A stretch of DNA of 64,000 nt, taken from NCBI GenBank assembly GCA_036493595.1, contig DASXPN010000133.1:1-64000 (forward strand), read 5' to 3'. A program made the position numbers and the translations under genes. Below the pieces are notes generated by a model that worked only from the letters and a program-made list of their open reading frames with translations, was not told the origin of the DNA and did no database searches. Positions 16,601 through 25,748 of this stretch are shown piece after piece (the stretch's first letter is position 1; each line of letters opens with the position of its first letter). This DNA is from DATAES01 sp036493595. GTDB taxonomy: Bacteria > Actinomycetota > Acidimicrobiia > Acidimicrobiales > JACDCH01.

Positions 16601-17454
16601 CCGATCTCGACAAGCCGGCGCCCAAGCCGCTCGTGACGGGAGTGGCGTCGGCCTTGAGCCCGATGGTGCGGCGGGTGCTCGCGCCCAACCCGGGCGTGAT
16701 GACGGGGCCAGGCACCAACACCTACCTGGTCGGTATCGACGAGGTAGCCGTGATCGATCCCGGCGTGGACGACACTGCGCACCTCGACGCCGTCATCGGT
16801 TGTGGCGGCGACCGCATCCGTTGGATCCTCTGCACCCACACTCACCCCGACCACTCTCCGGGCGCGGCGCCCCTGAAAGCGCGCACGGGAGCCGAGGTTC
16901 TGGCGTTCACCTCGCGTGACGGTCTCGAGGTCGACACGGAGATCGGCGAAGGCTTCTGCCTCGAGGCGACGGAGTTCCGGCTGAGGGCGTTGCACACCCC
17001 CGGCCACGCGTCGAACCATCTCTGCTACCTGCTCGAGGAGGAACGGCTGCTCTTCTCGGGTGATCACATCATGCAGGGCTCGACCGTCGTGATCGCGCCG
17101 CCCGACGGCGACATGGCGGCGTATCTCGAATCACTCGATCGGTTGTTGTCGCTGCGACTGCGTTCCATCGCGCCCGGGCACGGCCACTTGATCGACGAGC
17201 CGCGCGCCGTCATCGACGACTACATCGCGCACCGTCTCGAACGCGAGGCACAGGTGCTCGACGCGCTGGACGCGGGAGACCGAGAAATCGCACAGATCGT
17301 GGCGCGCCTGTATCCCGAGCTCATCGACGAGCTCGTGCCCCGTGCGAAGCAGACCGTGCACGCACATCTGCGAAAACTGGGCGCAGAGGGCCGCGTCAGG
17401 ACGACGGGCGATGTTGATGACGCGGACAGTGAGTGGTTGACGATTTCCTCGTGA
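16597..17454 (+). CDS. MBL-fold metallo-hydrolase (LACTB2-like)
   Basis: A 285-residue metallo-beta-lactamase fold. The metal site is THTHPDHSPG, with further ligands in LHTPGHASNHLCYLL and LLFSGDHIM. The C-terminus is a winged-helix-like domain (REIAQIVARLYPELIDELVPRA and AKQTVHAHLRKLGAEGRV), as in LACTB2-type RNA endonuclease or hydrolase proteins. It is the third gene of the FxsA-NUDIX-MBL operon. Substrate uncertain: RNA or a thioester are both possible. Confidence 0.88.
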   Translation: MTDLDKPAPKPLVTGVASALSPMVRRVLAPNPGVMTGPGTNTYLVGIDEVAVIDPGVDDTAHLDAVIGCGGDRIRWILCTHTHPDHSPGAAPLKARTGAEVLAFTSRDGLEVDTEIGEGFCLEATEFRLRALHTPGHASNHLCYLLEEERLLFSGDHIMQGSTVVIAPPDGDMAAYLESLDRLLSLRLRSIAPGHGHLIDEPRAVIDDYIAHRLEREAQVLDALDAGDREIAQIVARLYPELIDELVPRAKQTVHAHLRKLGAEGRVRTTGDVDDADSEWLTISS

Positions 17455-17496
17455 ATCGAGAAAGAGCGGCGGGTTTCGTGTCGAAGATTGACAGTG

Positions 17497-19155
17497 ATGA
17501 GTGACGTCGGCGGACACGGGCGAATCACGTTGCCGGAGGCTGCGGGGCTTCTCCACCTGCCGGTGGAGAGCATCGAAGCCCTCGTCGGCGCCGGGTATCT
17601 GCGCACCACCGCCTCGCCGGACGGCTGGCCGCGCCTCGCGCTCGGGGATCTGAAGGCATTCCTGGCCCGCAACAGCGAGGGCGAGCGGGTGGTCGACCTC
17701 TCGGACTTGAGCCTCGACGAGGTCGACCCCCAGAGCCTTCTCGACGCGCTCGACGGTCGCTCCGAGGACATGGCGCGGCGGGCCCTCGATCTCCTCGTCG
17801 CGGTGTTCCCCGAAGCGGGCCGCTGGTCGCTCACGCAGCAGGCGCACTTCGTCGAAGAGGCGCAGGCCCGTTTCGAGGCGATCGTCGCCGTCGCCGCGCT
17901 CGGCAACGACGTCGACGACTCGCTCATCGACGAGCTGGCGATGGTCGGAGTCGAAGCGGCCTGGGCGAACACACCGCTTCAGGAGCTGCTGCTCGTGTTG
18001 CGCATCTCGCGCGACCTGGTGGTGCAGACCGCGGTCGAGGTCGCAGAGGAGCGTGGCCGCCACTGGGGCCTCGCGCTGTCGCTGCTGCTCACTCGCGTGC
18101 TGCCGGCGATGGATCGGCTGACCGACGCGATCGCCCGCGGCTACTGGCAGTCCGTCATGGAGCGGCAAGAGGAGAGCCGGGCGCGGTACGCCAACGTGGT
18201 CGAGCACTCGAGCGACGGCGTGTACGAGGTCGGCCTCGACGGTCGCGTGAGATACGCGAACACCGCGCTCGCCGTCATCCTGGGCCGGTCGGTCGAGCAG
18301 CTGGTCGGCGCTCGACTCGTCGACGCCTTGGATCCTGAGACGAACTTCCGTCTCGACGCCGAGCAGACCGAGGTGGCGATCCGGCGCGCGGATGGCGTCG
18401 TGCGCGTGCTCGACATCCGCGCGGTCGAGCGGCGCGATGGTGAGGAGCTGATCGGCTTCGACGGCATTGTCCGTGACCTCACCGCGGCCGTCCGTTTCGA
18501 AGAGTTACGCAACGATCTGCTCGCGCTGCTCGGTCACGAGTTGCGCCAGCCGCTGACGACCATCCTCGGTCTCGGGGCCGTGCTCGACAGTCACAGCGAG
18601 GAGCTGGACCCCGCCCAGGTGCAGTCGATCGGCGAACGCATCCGTCAGCAAGCGGAGCGGATGACCCGGCAGGCCGACGACCTCGACCAGATGAGCCTGC
18701 TCGACTACGACTCGTTGCTGGTCAATCGCCGGCGTCTCGACGTGCGCACGACTGTGCATGCCGCGCTGGCATCGGTCGCAGGCGCCGACATCGTGGATGT
18801 GCGCATCCCGTCCGGCGTGCACGCGCTCGCGGATCGGCGCCGGCTCGAACAAGTCGTCGCCAACCTCGTCGAGAACGCCTTGAAGTACGGCGCGTCGCCG
18901 GTGGTGGTGACCGGTGAGCGCGTCGGCGCGGAGATCGTCGTGCGAGTCACCGATCGCGGCCCCGGGATCCAAGAGGCCGAAACGGCGCTGTTCTCACGGC
19001 TGCGTCTGACCGGCATGCCCCGCCGCCGCCAAGACGGAACCGGGCTCGGTCTCGCGCTGGTACGCGGGCTCGTCGAAGCCATGGGCGGACGAGTCTGGTA
19101 CGAGTCCGCGCCGGAGGGTGGCGCGCGCTTCTCGTTCACGCTTCCTTCCGCGTAA
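17497..19155 (+). CDS. Soluble PAS-histidine kinase with N-terminal helix-turn-helix-like domain
   Basis: A 552-residue protein without membrane segments. Residues 8-58 look like an excisionase/MerR-type DNA-binding helix (ITLPEAAGLLHLPVESIEALV, then GYLRTTASPDGWPRL). Residues 70-220 are helical and resemble the RsbRD N-terminal domain. A PAS domain (about 225-340) is followed by the H-box with His347 (LLGHELRQPLTTI), N-box NLVENALKYG, G1 DRGPGIQE and G2 GTGLGLALVRG. No response regulator is adjacent. A TTG at 17488 is an alternative start. What signal the PAS domain reads is unknown. Confidence 0.85.
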   Translation: MSDVGGHGRITLPEAAGLLHLPVESIEALVGAGYLRTTASPDGWPRLALGDLKAFLARNSEGERVVDLSDLSLDEVDPQSLLDALDGRSEDMARRALDLLVAVFPEAGRWSLTQQAHFVEEAQARFEAIVAVAALGNDVDDSLIDELAMVGVEAAWANTPLQELLLVLRISRDLVVQTAVEVAEERGRHWGLALSLLLTRVLPAMDRLTDAIARGYWQSVMERQEESRARYANVVEHSSDGVYEVGLDGRVRYANTALAVILGRSVEQLVGARLVDALDPETNFRLDAEQTEVAIRRADGVVRVLDIRAVERRDGEELIGFDGIVRDLTAAVRFEELRNDLLALLGHELRQPLTTILGLGAVLDSHSEELDPAQVQSIGERIRQQAERMTRQADDLDQMSLLDYDSLLVNRRRLDVRTTVHAALASVAGADIVDVRIPSGVHALADRRRLEQVVANLVENALKYGASPVVVTGERVGAEIVVRVTDRGPGIQEAETALFSRLRLTGMPRRRQDGTGLGLALVRGLVEAMGGRVWYESAPEGGARFSFTLPSA

Positions 19156-19179
19156 CGCGCGCCCACTACCGTCGACGGG

Positions 19180-19974
19180 ATGCCCGAGCCGATCCTGTCG
19201 GCGCGTGGAGTGCGCAAGACCTACCGGACGGCCGCTCACGACGTCGAGGCGTTGCGCGGCATCGACGTCGACATCCATCCCGGCGAGCTCGTCACGGTGA
19301 TGGGCCCGTCGGGCAACGGCAAGACAACGATGCTCAACTGCCTGTCGGGGCTCGATGACATCGACGACGGCACCGTGCTCGTCGACGGCGAGGACATCCA
19401 CGCGCTGCCCGACGCGGAGCGAACCGCGCAACGGGCCAAGCGCATGGGCTTCGTGTTCCAGAGCTTCAACCTGATCCCCGTCTTCACCGCGCTCGAGAAC
19501 GTCGAGTTGCCGTTGCTCGTGGTCGGGACGCGCGGCAAGGACGCCCGCGCGCTCGCGTCGGCGATGCTCGAGCGGGTCGGTCTGGTCGAGCGCCTGCATC
19601 ACCGGCCCGCGGAGTTGTCCGGTGGTGAGCAACAGCGCGTGGCGATCGCACGCGCGCTCGTCGCCGCGCCGGCCATCGTGTGGGCGGACGAGCCGACCGG
19701 CAATCTCGACAGCCACACCGCCGCTTCGGTGCTCGACTTGTTGTTCGAGGTGCATGCGGCAGGCCAGACCCTCATCGTCGTGACCCATGACCTCACCATC
19801 GGCGCCCGCGGGGAGCGGGTGCTGCAGGTACAGGACGGTCGCATCACGGCCGACGGGCCGCCGTCGGCGGTGCTCCCGGATCAGCCGAGGCCACCGCGAC
19901 CGCCGAGGTCGACGGTCAGGCCGAACCGGCCTCCGTCGATGTGGTCGCCCCCTTACCGCTCCTCGTCCCCCTGA
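19180..19974 (+). CDS. MacB-type ABC transporter ATP-binding protein
   Basis: A 264-residue ATPase of the LolD/MacB class. Walker A is GPSGNGKTT, the Q-loop is FVFQSFNLIPVF, the signature is LSGGEQQRVAIARAL, Walker B is IVWADEPTGNLD, and the H-loop is VTHD. The C-terminal 40 residues are Pro/Arg-rich. It works with the FtsX-like permease encoded next; the genes share one base (TGATG). Such complexes drive lipoprotein or peptide export by mechanotransmission rather than classical transport. Confidence 0.93.
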   Translation: MPEPILSARGVRKTYRTAAHDVEALRGIDVDIHPGELVTVMGPSGNGKTTMLNCLSGLDDIDDGTVLVDGEDIHALPDAERTAQRAKRMGFVFQSFNLIPVFTALENVELPLLVVGTRGKDARALASAMLERVGLVERLHHRPAELSGGEQQRVAIARALVAAPAIVWADEPTGNLDSHTAASVLDLLFEVHAAGQTLIVVTHDLTIGARGERVLQVQDGRITADGPPSAVLPDQPRPPRPPRSTVRPNRPPSMWSPPYRSSSP

Positions 19975-22808
19975 TGCCGCACGTGACCGCGGTCACGGTC
20001 CGCCTGGCCGTCCGCAACGCGCTGCGCCGCAAGGGCGAAGCGCTGCTCGTGGTGTTGGGCTCGCTGCTCGGCACCGCCATCATCACCTCGTCGTTCGTGG
20101 TCGGTGACACGCTGCAGGCGACGCTCCGGGACCAAGCTCGCACGCGACTCGGACCGATCGACGAGATCGTGCTCGTCCACGACGCGACCCAGATCACGCC
20201 CGCCGTGCAACGGATCATTGCGAAGCCGTTGCCGCAGACCGACGGTGTGCTTCCGGAGATCACCGCTCAGGTGGCGGTGACGAGCCAGCAGTCGGGCAGC
20301 GGACCCGCACACTCGGAGCCCGACGCCTTCGTGCAAGAGGTCGACTTCGACGCCGCTCGCTCGTTCGGGAACGACCCGTCCGCGACGGGACTCGTCGACG
20401 GGGGGCCGACGCCCGCGGGTACTGAAGCCGTGATCGGAGCCGATCTCGCCGACTCGCTGCACGTGCACCCCGGCGACAGGGTCCAGGTCTTCGCGTACGG
20501 CCACACGGCTGATCTCACCGTGCGCCGGATCGTGCCCCGCGTCGGAGTCGCCGGCTTCCATCCGGGCTTCGCCAGCCGGGCTCCGAACCTCTTCGTCGCG
20601 CCGGGAACGCTCGAGGCGATGGCCGCCGGCGCGCTACCCGGTTCGCTCGTCCCCGAGGGCCGCGTCCTCGTGTCCAACGTGGGCGGTGTCTTCGACAGCG
20701 CGGGCCCGAGTGACGCTGTCGTCTTCGAACTGCAGATCCGCACGGCCGGCCTCGGCGGCATCCAGATCAACGACGAGAAACAGCAGACGTTGGCGTTCGC
20801 CGATCAACAAGGCCGCAACTTCTCACGCCTGTTCGGCCTGATCGGCAGCTTCGCGGTCGCGGCGGGTGTGTTGTTGTTGATCAACATCTTCGTGATGCTG
20901 GCCGAGGAGCGGAAGGCAGAGCTCGGCATGTTGCGCGCGCTCGGGTTCCGTCGCAGCCATCTCGTGCGCGTGTTCGGATTGGAGGGCACGGCGTACTCCA
21001 TCGTGGCCGCGGCCCTGGGCGCGCTCCTCGGCGTCGGGGTCGGGCGCATCGTGGTGCAGGTGACGGAGGGCATCTTCTCGCAGGGGCGGCGCGGCATCAC
21101 CGGTCTTCAGTTCGCGGTGCAGCCATCGAGCCTCGCGGCGGGATTCGGCATCGGGCTCCTCATCGCGCTGGTGACGGTGTGGGCGACCAGCGCGCGCATC
21201 AGCCACCTCAACGTCATACGCGCCATCCGCGACTCGCCGGAGCCGGCGCCCGCGCGCCATGGCGCGCGTGTCGCCGTCGCGGCTACGGCAGGGGTGGTGC
21301 TCGGTGCGCTGCTTCTCGCGGCCGGCATCTCGCGGGCGCAACCCATACCCGCACTGATCGGTCCGGCGCTCGTTGCGTGGTGCCTCGTGCCGTTGCTCAC
21401 CCGGCTCATGAGCCGCCGTTACGCGATCTCGCTGCCGGGCCTCGGACTGATCACCTACACCATCGCCGCGTTCTCACTGCTGCCGTCGGTCTTCGGCCAC
21501 AGCGACGTCGCGGTGTTCTTCGTGCAAGGCATCGTGCTCGTCTCGGCCGGCGTGGTGATCGCGATCACGAACGACGACCAGATCCTTTGGGTGACCAACC
21601 GGCTGTCCGCATCGGGTGGCGGACTCGCGACCCGGCTCGGTCTGGCCAACCCGCTCGCCAAACGGGTGCGCACCGGACTCTTGCTCGGCATGTACTCGCT
21701 CATCACCTTCGCCCTCGTGTTCATGGCGGTGTTCGCGGCCGTGTTCCAGGCGCAAGCGCCGCGCGTCACCGCGGACACGGCCGCCGGCTATGACCTGCGC
21801 GTCGACAGCAGCCCCGGCAACCCGATCACGGCGGCACAGCTCCAGCAGCACGCCGGCATCGTCGCGATCGCGCCGCTGATCCGCTCCGAAGCGCAGTTCC
21901 AATCGGATCCCGCCGCAGCCGACGTCACGCAACAGCTCACCGGTTTCGACGAGTCCTTGCTGGCCCATGGCGGGCCGACGTTGTCGTCACGTGATCCGAG
22001 GTTCGGCAGTGACGCGGACGCGTGGCAAGCGCTGCTGACCTCACCGGACCTCGTGATCGTGCCCGAGAACTTCCTCGCCACCGGTGTCGGGCCGGTGCGT
22101 GATGCCGTGCACGTCGGGCAGCAGGTGACCCTGATCAATCCTGACAGTGGCCGCAGGCACCCGCTCACCGTCGTCGGGCTCGACGGCAGTCTCGACCCGG
22201 CCGAGAACGGTGCCATGGTGGCGGCTCGCAACCTGCCGACGCTGGTGGACAGCACGTCCGCCTCGCGCTTCTACGCCAAGGTCGACGATCGCGCCGAGGC
22301 CGGACGGATCGCGCAAGAGCTACAGGGATCACTGGTGGCCAACGGGCTGAAGGCGGACACGTTCCGGTCACTCGTCGACGACCGGCTCGACGTGCAGGCG
22401 CAGTTCATCTCGCTGCTCGAAGGTTTCTTGTCGCTCGGCCTGCTGATCGGGATTGCGGGGCTCGGTGTCGTCATGGTGCGTGCTGTGCGCGAGCGTCGCC
22501 GCGAGATCGGCATGTTGCGGGCGATGGGATTCGCGTCGTCGGTGGTGCGCCGATCGTTCATGGTCGAAGCCGCGTTCATCGCGGTGCAAGGCATCGTGAT
22601 CGGTGCTGCACTCGGTCTCGTGACCGGATACTCGGTGCTGAGCAACTCATCGTCCTTCAGCGACGAGTCGTTGCCGTTCACCGTGCCGTGGTTGGCGCTG
22701 CTCGCGCTGGCGGCCATCGCCCTCGGCGCGTCGCTGCTCGCGGTCAGCTTGCCCGCGACGCAGGCGAGCCGCATCAAGCCGGCTGTAGCGCTTCGGATCT
22801 CGGACTGA
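19974..22808 (+). CDS. FtsX-like ABC permease, two-FtsX-domain form
   Basis: A 944-residue permease with an N-terminal helix (LLVVLGSLLGTAIITSSFVV), a large extracytoplasmic domain (about 50-270) and a first FtsX block (GVLLLINIFVMLAEERKAELGMLRALG region, 290-420). Further helices, a second external domain (600-790) and the C-terminal FtsX block (RRREIGMLRAMGF) follow. The repeated EIGMLRAMGF/ELGMLRALGF motif marks the two coupling loops. It pairs with the ATPase upstream. The last 35 bases overlap the convergent PAP2 gene. Confidence 0.92.
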   Translation: MPHVTAVTVRLAVRNALRRKGEALLVVLGSLLGTAIITSSFVVGDTLQATLRDQARTRLGPIDEIVLVHDATQITPAVQRIIAKPLPQTDGVLPEITAQVAVTSQQSGSGPAHSEPDAFVQEVDFDAARSFGNDPSATGLVDGGPTPAGTEAVIGADLADSLHVHPGDRVQVFAYGHTADLTVRRIVPRVGVAGFHPGFASRAPNLFVAPGTLEAMAAGALPGSLVPEGRVLVSNVGGVFDSAGPSDAVVFELQIRTAGLGGIQINDEKQQTLAFADQQGRNFSRLFGLIGSFAVAAGVLLLINIFVMLAEERKAELGMLRALGFRRSHLVRVFGLEGTAYSIVAAALGALLGVGVGRIVVQVTEGIFSQGRRGITGLQFAVQPSSLAAGFGIGLLIALVTVWATSARISHLNVIRAIRDSPEPAPARHGARVAVAATAGVVLGALLLAAGISRAQPIPALIGPALVAWCLVPLLTRLMSRRYAISLPGLGLITYTIAAFSLLPSVFGHSDVAVFFVQGIVLVSAGVVIAITNDDQILWVTNRLSASGGGLATRLGLANPLAKRVRTGLLLGMYSLITFALVFMAVFAAVFQAQAPRVTADTAAGYDLRVDSSPGNPITAAQLQQHAGIVAIAPLIRSEAQFQSDPAAADVTQQLTGFDESLLAHGGPTLSSRDPRFGSDADAWQALLTSPDLVIVPENFLATGVGPVRDAVHVGQQVTLINPDSGRRHPLTVVGLDGSLDPAENGAMVAARNLPTLVDSTSASRFYAKVDDRAEAGRIAQELQGSLVANGLKADTFRSLVDDRLDVQAQFISLLEGFLSLGLLIGIAGLGVVMVRAVRERRREIGMLRAMGFASSVVRRSFMVEAAFIAVQGIVIGAALGLVTGYSVLSNSSSFSDESLPFTVPWLALLALAAIALGASLLAVSLPATQASRIKPAVALRISD

Positions 22809-23796
22809 CGTCAGCCTTCCGATCCTTGCGGCCCTCCCACCATCGCTCGATGAAGTTCCACAGGAAGTGCGCCCCGAATGCGTACGCAATGCCGAGGATG
22901 ATGTCCGCCACGTAGTGCTCGCCTGTCGCCACGAGCATGACGCCCATCAGCAGCGGATACAGCACCAGCAGCGCCCGTCCCCACTTCGGCAGGCTCGGCC
23001 ACAACGTGAGAACGACGAGCGTCGCGTACCCGGCGTGGAGCGACGGCACTGCGGCGACGAGGTTGGTCGTCTTGGTGCCTGTGTCGATCAGATTGCGGAT
23101 CGTGTGCAGGTGCAGCCACACGAACCCGCGGCCGCCGATGCGGCCAACGGTCGGCGCGAGGTAGCCCTGCTGCGCGGCCAGCCACGGGGGTGCGGCGGGG
23201 AACACGACGTAGGTGACGAAGCCGAACGCGCTCAGCGTCGCGAACCGCCGCGCATACGCCTGGAACCGCGCCCGTGACTTGACCCACAAGAACGCGGCGA
23301 GGATGAACGACGTGAGGTAGTGCGACAGGTACGTGAGGTCGAACACGACCTCGAACCACTGCACCGGAACCGTGGGCTCGACCGTCGCCACGATGTGTCC
23401 GCCCACGAAACCGACGACGTAATCGGTGTGGTACAGGTGCTGTTGCAGCCACTCGGTCGGCACGTGACCGAAGAACAGCAGCTTGTCTGCATCGATTTGC
23501 GGGGTGAAGTGCACGGGGAATCCGGCGCCGTCGGCCCACCCTCGCGAGAGGTCGTACGCGATCACGACGAGGAGGAACGGTCCCCAGTCGATCAGCAGAT
23601 GGACGATCGACATCCACGTCCGTCCGATGCACGCGCACAACAGACCGATGAGGATCCAGATGAAGATGTAGTCGTGCCCGATCGGCACGCCGTACGCGTT
23701 GCACCACAGCACGAGGACGACGGCGTAGGTCGCGAGCGCGATCCACCGCACGACGATCCACGGTGAACGCGGTTCGGCTTCGACGGCGGCGATCAA
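22774..23796 (-). CDS. PAP2/AUR1-like membrane phosphatase or phosphotransferase
   Basis: A 340-residue protein with about six membrane helices and the PAP2 motifs NLVAAVPSLHAGYATL and GEHYVADIILG. The PSLHAG form and the missing classical first motif fit the PAP2_3 (AUR1/inositolphosphotransferase-like) group. It may transfer or remove phosphate on a lipid carrier. The TTG start overlaps the PMT glycosyltransferase stop (TTGA), so both act in one operon, perhaps recycling polyprenyl phosphate for the mannosyltransferase (inference). Confidence 0.85.
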   Translation of the reverse strand: MIAAVEAEPRSPWIVVRWIALATYAVVLVLWCNAYGVPIGHDYIFIWILIGLLCACIGRTWMSIVHLLIDWGPFLLVVIAYDLSRGWADGAGFPVHFTPQIDADKLLFFGHVPTEWLQQHLYHTDYVVGFVGGHIVATVEPTVPVQWFEVVFDLTYLSHYLTSFILAAFLWVKSRARFQAYARRFATLSAFGFVTYVVFPAAPPWLAAQQGYLAPTVGRIGGRGFVWLHLHTIRNLIDTGTKTTNLVAAVPSLHAGYATLVVLTLWPSLPKWGRALLVLYPLLMGVMLVATGEHYVADIILGIAYAFGAHFLWNFIERWWEGRKDRKADVSPRSEALQPA

Positions 23797-25205
23797 TATG
23801 CCAACCAGTACTCACGGGCGCGGGCCTGGTCGGGAGTCATCGGTCGACCGGCCCAGATCGGGTAGTAGAACGCGAACGACGCCACCAACAGCACCGCGAA
23901 CACGGGCGCGACCCATCGGAACCACCGCTGCGCGAAGGCCACTACGAGCCACAAGGCGAAGACCGGTATGAGCGGGGCGATGTAGAAGCTGTACGAGTGA
24001 CGGTCGTTGACTGCCCAGAACAGCCACTGGTAGGCACCGGCCAACAGCAGGAACAGCAGCAAGAAGTCGCGGCGCCACGCGGTCAACACGATCAACACGA
24101 TCCCGGCGCCGAGCGCGGCGAACCACACCACCGGGTTGGCGACGGTGACGATCTGCATGATCTTGCCGTTGCCCGCGCCTTCGCATGAGTTGTCCGCGAG
24201 GTTGTCCGGCGCCTGGTTGTAGGCGGAGACGCAATCGATCCGGTACATCACCGTCGGGTGGAGCTGGTCGACCCACTGCCACGCGGGTGCGGCGTTGCTG
24301 TTGTTGTCCTGCTTGCTCGTCAGCTGGAACTCGAGCACGCGGTGCTGGTCCTCGACGAGCTGGCGGAGGCGGTTCGGCAGTGCGAGCGAGCAGTCGTTGT
24401 CTCGCTGGCAATCGACGACGTGTTGGTACGTCTTGTCGGCGTTCACGACCCACGGCACGTACGCCAGCGCGTAGACCGTGGCGGGCACGACCGTCAGCGC
24501 GATCACCGTTGCGAGCACTGCGCGCCCTTGGCGAGGGCCTCTCGTCTGGCGCCCGTTGATCCACAAGAACGCCAGCACCACTGCAATGAGCAGATAGAGC
24601 GCGCTCCATTTCACGGTGAGTCCGAGCCCGAGCGATACCGCCGCGCCCCAGCGGCACCACGTCACCCGCCGCCGGTTCTCGGGGTGCTTGAGCGCGATCA
24701 CCGTGCACGTGATGGCGGCGGTCGTGAACAGGGCGAGGAACACGTCGAGCATGCCGACTCGACCGGTCGTGAACGACACTCCGTCGAGCGCGACGGCCGC
24801 ACCGGCGAGGCCGGGCAGCAAATAGCCGCGCACGAGCTGGCGAGCCGTGATGTAGGTGAGCAGGACGATGATGCAGCCGGCGACGAGCGCGGCGAAGCGC
24901 CAGCCGAACGACGTGAAGCCGAACACGCGGAGGCCGCCGGCGATGAGCCATTTGCCGCCCGGCGGATGGACGACCCCGCCCTGCTCCACGCCGTTGCGCA
25001 GGATGGACGCCGCGTCGGGGACGTAATAGATCTCGTCGAACACGAACGCCCGCGGCGTGCTGAGGTGGGGCAAGCGGGTTGCCAGCGTGCCGATAACGAG
25101 CCCGGCCGGCACCGCGAACCGCAACCACGAGCGTCGAGGCGCCCCGGTTCGCGGCTCGTCGCCTTCGTCGCGATCGACTGGTTCGAGGGTGGCGACCTCG
25201 CTCAC
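23793..25205 (-). CDS. PMT-family protein O-glycosyltransferase
   Basis: A 470-residue integral membrane glycosyltransferase of the dolichyl-phosphate-mannose type. The acidic motif is AFVFDEIYYVPDAASIL in the first external loop. About 10 membrane helices follow, with a large loop (QDNNSNAAPAWQWVDQLHP). It would use polyprenyl-phosphate-mannose to glycosylate Ser/Thr of secreted proteins. The GTG start overlaps the stop of the lipoprotein gene (GTGA); reading further upstream gives a shadow of the Ser/Thr tail in another frame. It is shorter than mycobacterial Pmt (about 520). Confidence 0.88.
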   Translation of the reverse strand: MSEVATLEPVDRDEGDEPRTGAPRRSWLRFAVPAGLVIGTLATRLPHLSTPRAFVFDEIYYVPDAASILRNGVEQGGVVHPPGGKWLIAGGLRVFGFTSFGWRFAALVAGCIIVLLTYITARQLVRGYLLPGLAGAAVALDGVSFTTGRVGMLDVFLALFTTAAITCTVIALKHPENRRRVTWCRWGAAVSLGLGLTVKWSALYLLIAVVLAFLWINGRQTRGPRQGRAVLATVIALTVVPATVYALAYVPWVVNADKTYQHVVDCQRDNDCSLALPNRLRQLVEDQHRVLEFQLTSKQDNNSNAAPAWQWVDQLHPTVMYRIDCVSAYNQAPDNLADNSCEGAGNGKIMQIVTVANPVVWFAALGAGIVLIVLTAWRRDFLLLFLLLAGAYQWLFWAVNDRHSYSFYIAPLIPVFALWLVVAFAQRWFRWVAPVFAVLLVASFAFYYPIWAGRPMTPDQARAREYWLAY

Positions 25206-25651
25206 GAACCCGGCACGGTCGTCGCTGTCGACGTGGTCGAGGCGGTGGTCGACGTCGTCGTCGTCGAGGTGGTCGAGGTGGTCGACGTGGTCGACGCGCT
25301 GGTCGACGAACCTCCGGCGTGGAGCACCGGGCGGCACGGATCGTCGAGCTTGTCCTTGGGCGACCGATCGGCATCCGCTGGATCGCTGAAGTTGAACGTG
25401 TTGGGTCCGCGCAGCCGCTCGAGCGTCGAATAGAACCCGGCCGGATCGTCGAGGTTCAGTGTTTGGTGGTCGAGGTCGCGGATCGGCGGATCAGCTTGCG
25501 CGATGTTGCGTTCGAGCAGGCTTGCGCACGCCCGTGCGAACGCCACCTGCTCCTGCTGGTCGAGGTTGGGGGGCCGGCTGCAGGCGGACAGACCCAACAC
25601 CGCGGCGACGGACACAATTGCGGCAAGCAGGCGGTGTCGCCGGGAGAACAC
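25202..25651 (-). CDS. Lipoprotein with Ser/Thr-repeat tail
   Basis: A 149-residue protein. The signal peptide ends at a lipobox (LGLSAC, Cys24). A small folded part (25-115) has no recognised domain. The last 35 residues are almost only Ser and Thr (runs of STT). It is the first gene of the lipoprotein-PMT-PAP2 operon and its stop overlaps the PMT start. The tail looks like an ideal O-mannosylation substrate, but this is inference. The coding DNA of the tail is a low-complexity repeat. Confidence 0.8.
   Translation of the reverse strand: MFSRRHRLLAAIVSVAAVLGLSACSRPPNLDQQEQVAFARACASLLERNIAQADPPIRDLDHQTLNLDDPAGFYSTLERLRGPNTFNFSDPADADRSPKDKLDDPCRPVLHAGGSSTSASTTSTTSTTSTTTTSTTASTTSTATTVPGS
25226..25313. 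repeat. Low-complexity GTCGACGTGG-type repeat within the lipoprotein gene
   Basis: Near-repeats of GTGGTCGAC and GTGGTCGAG follow one another over almost 90 bases and encode the Ser/Thr tail on the minus strand. Such tracts change length by slippage in steps of three, so the tail length may vary between strains. Confidence 0.7.
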
Positions 25652-25748
25652 GGCGGGTCACGGTAGTGCAGGGCGTTCTCCGCGAAACTGCGGGGGCGGT
25701 AGCGTTCCGCGCCGATTCGTCCGCCGTTGACACGAGGCAAGCGTCCAC

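Noticed and set aside
25226..25313. Possible CRISPR or tandem array
   Set aside because: Units are short and without unique spacers, and they encode a protein tail.
25205..25337. N-terminal extension of the PMT enzyme with Asp/His/Val repeats
   Set aside because: It is the Ser/Thr-tail repeat of the lipoprotein read in another frame; the GTG at 25205 with overlapping stop is the natural start.
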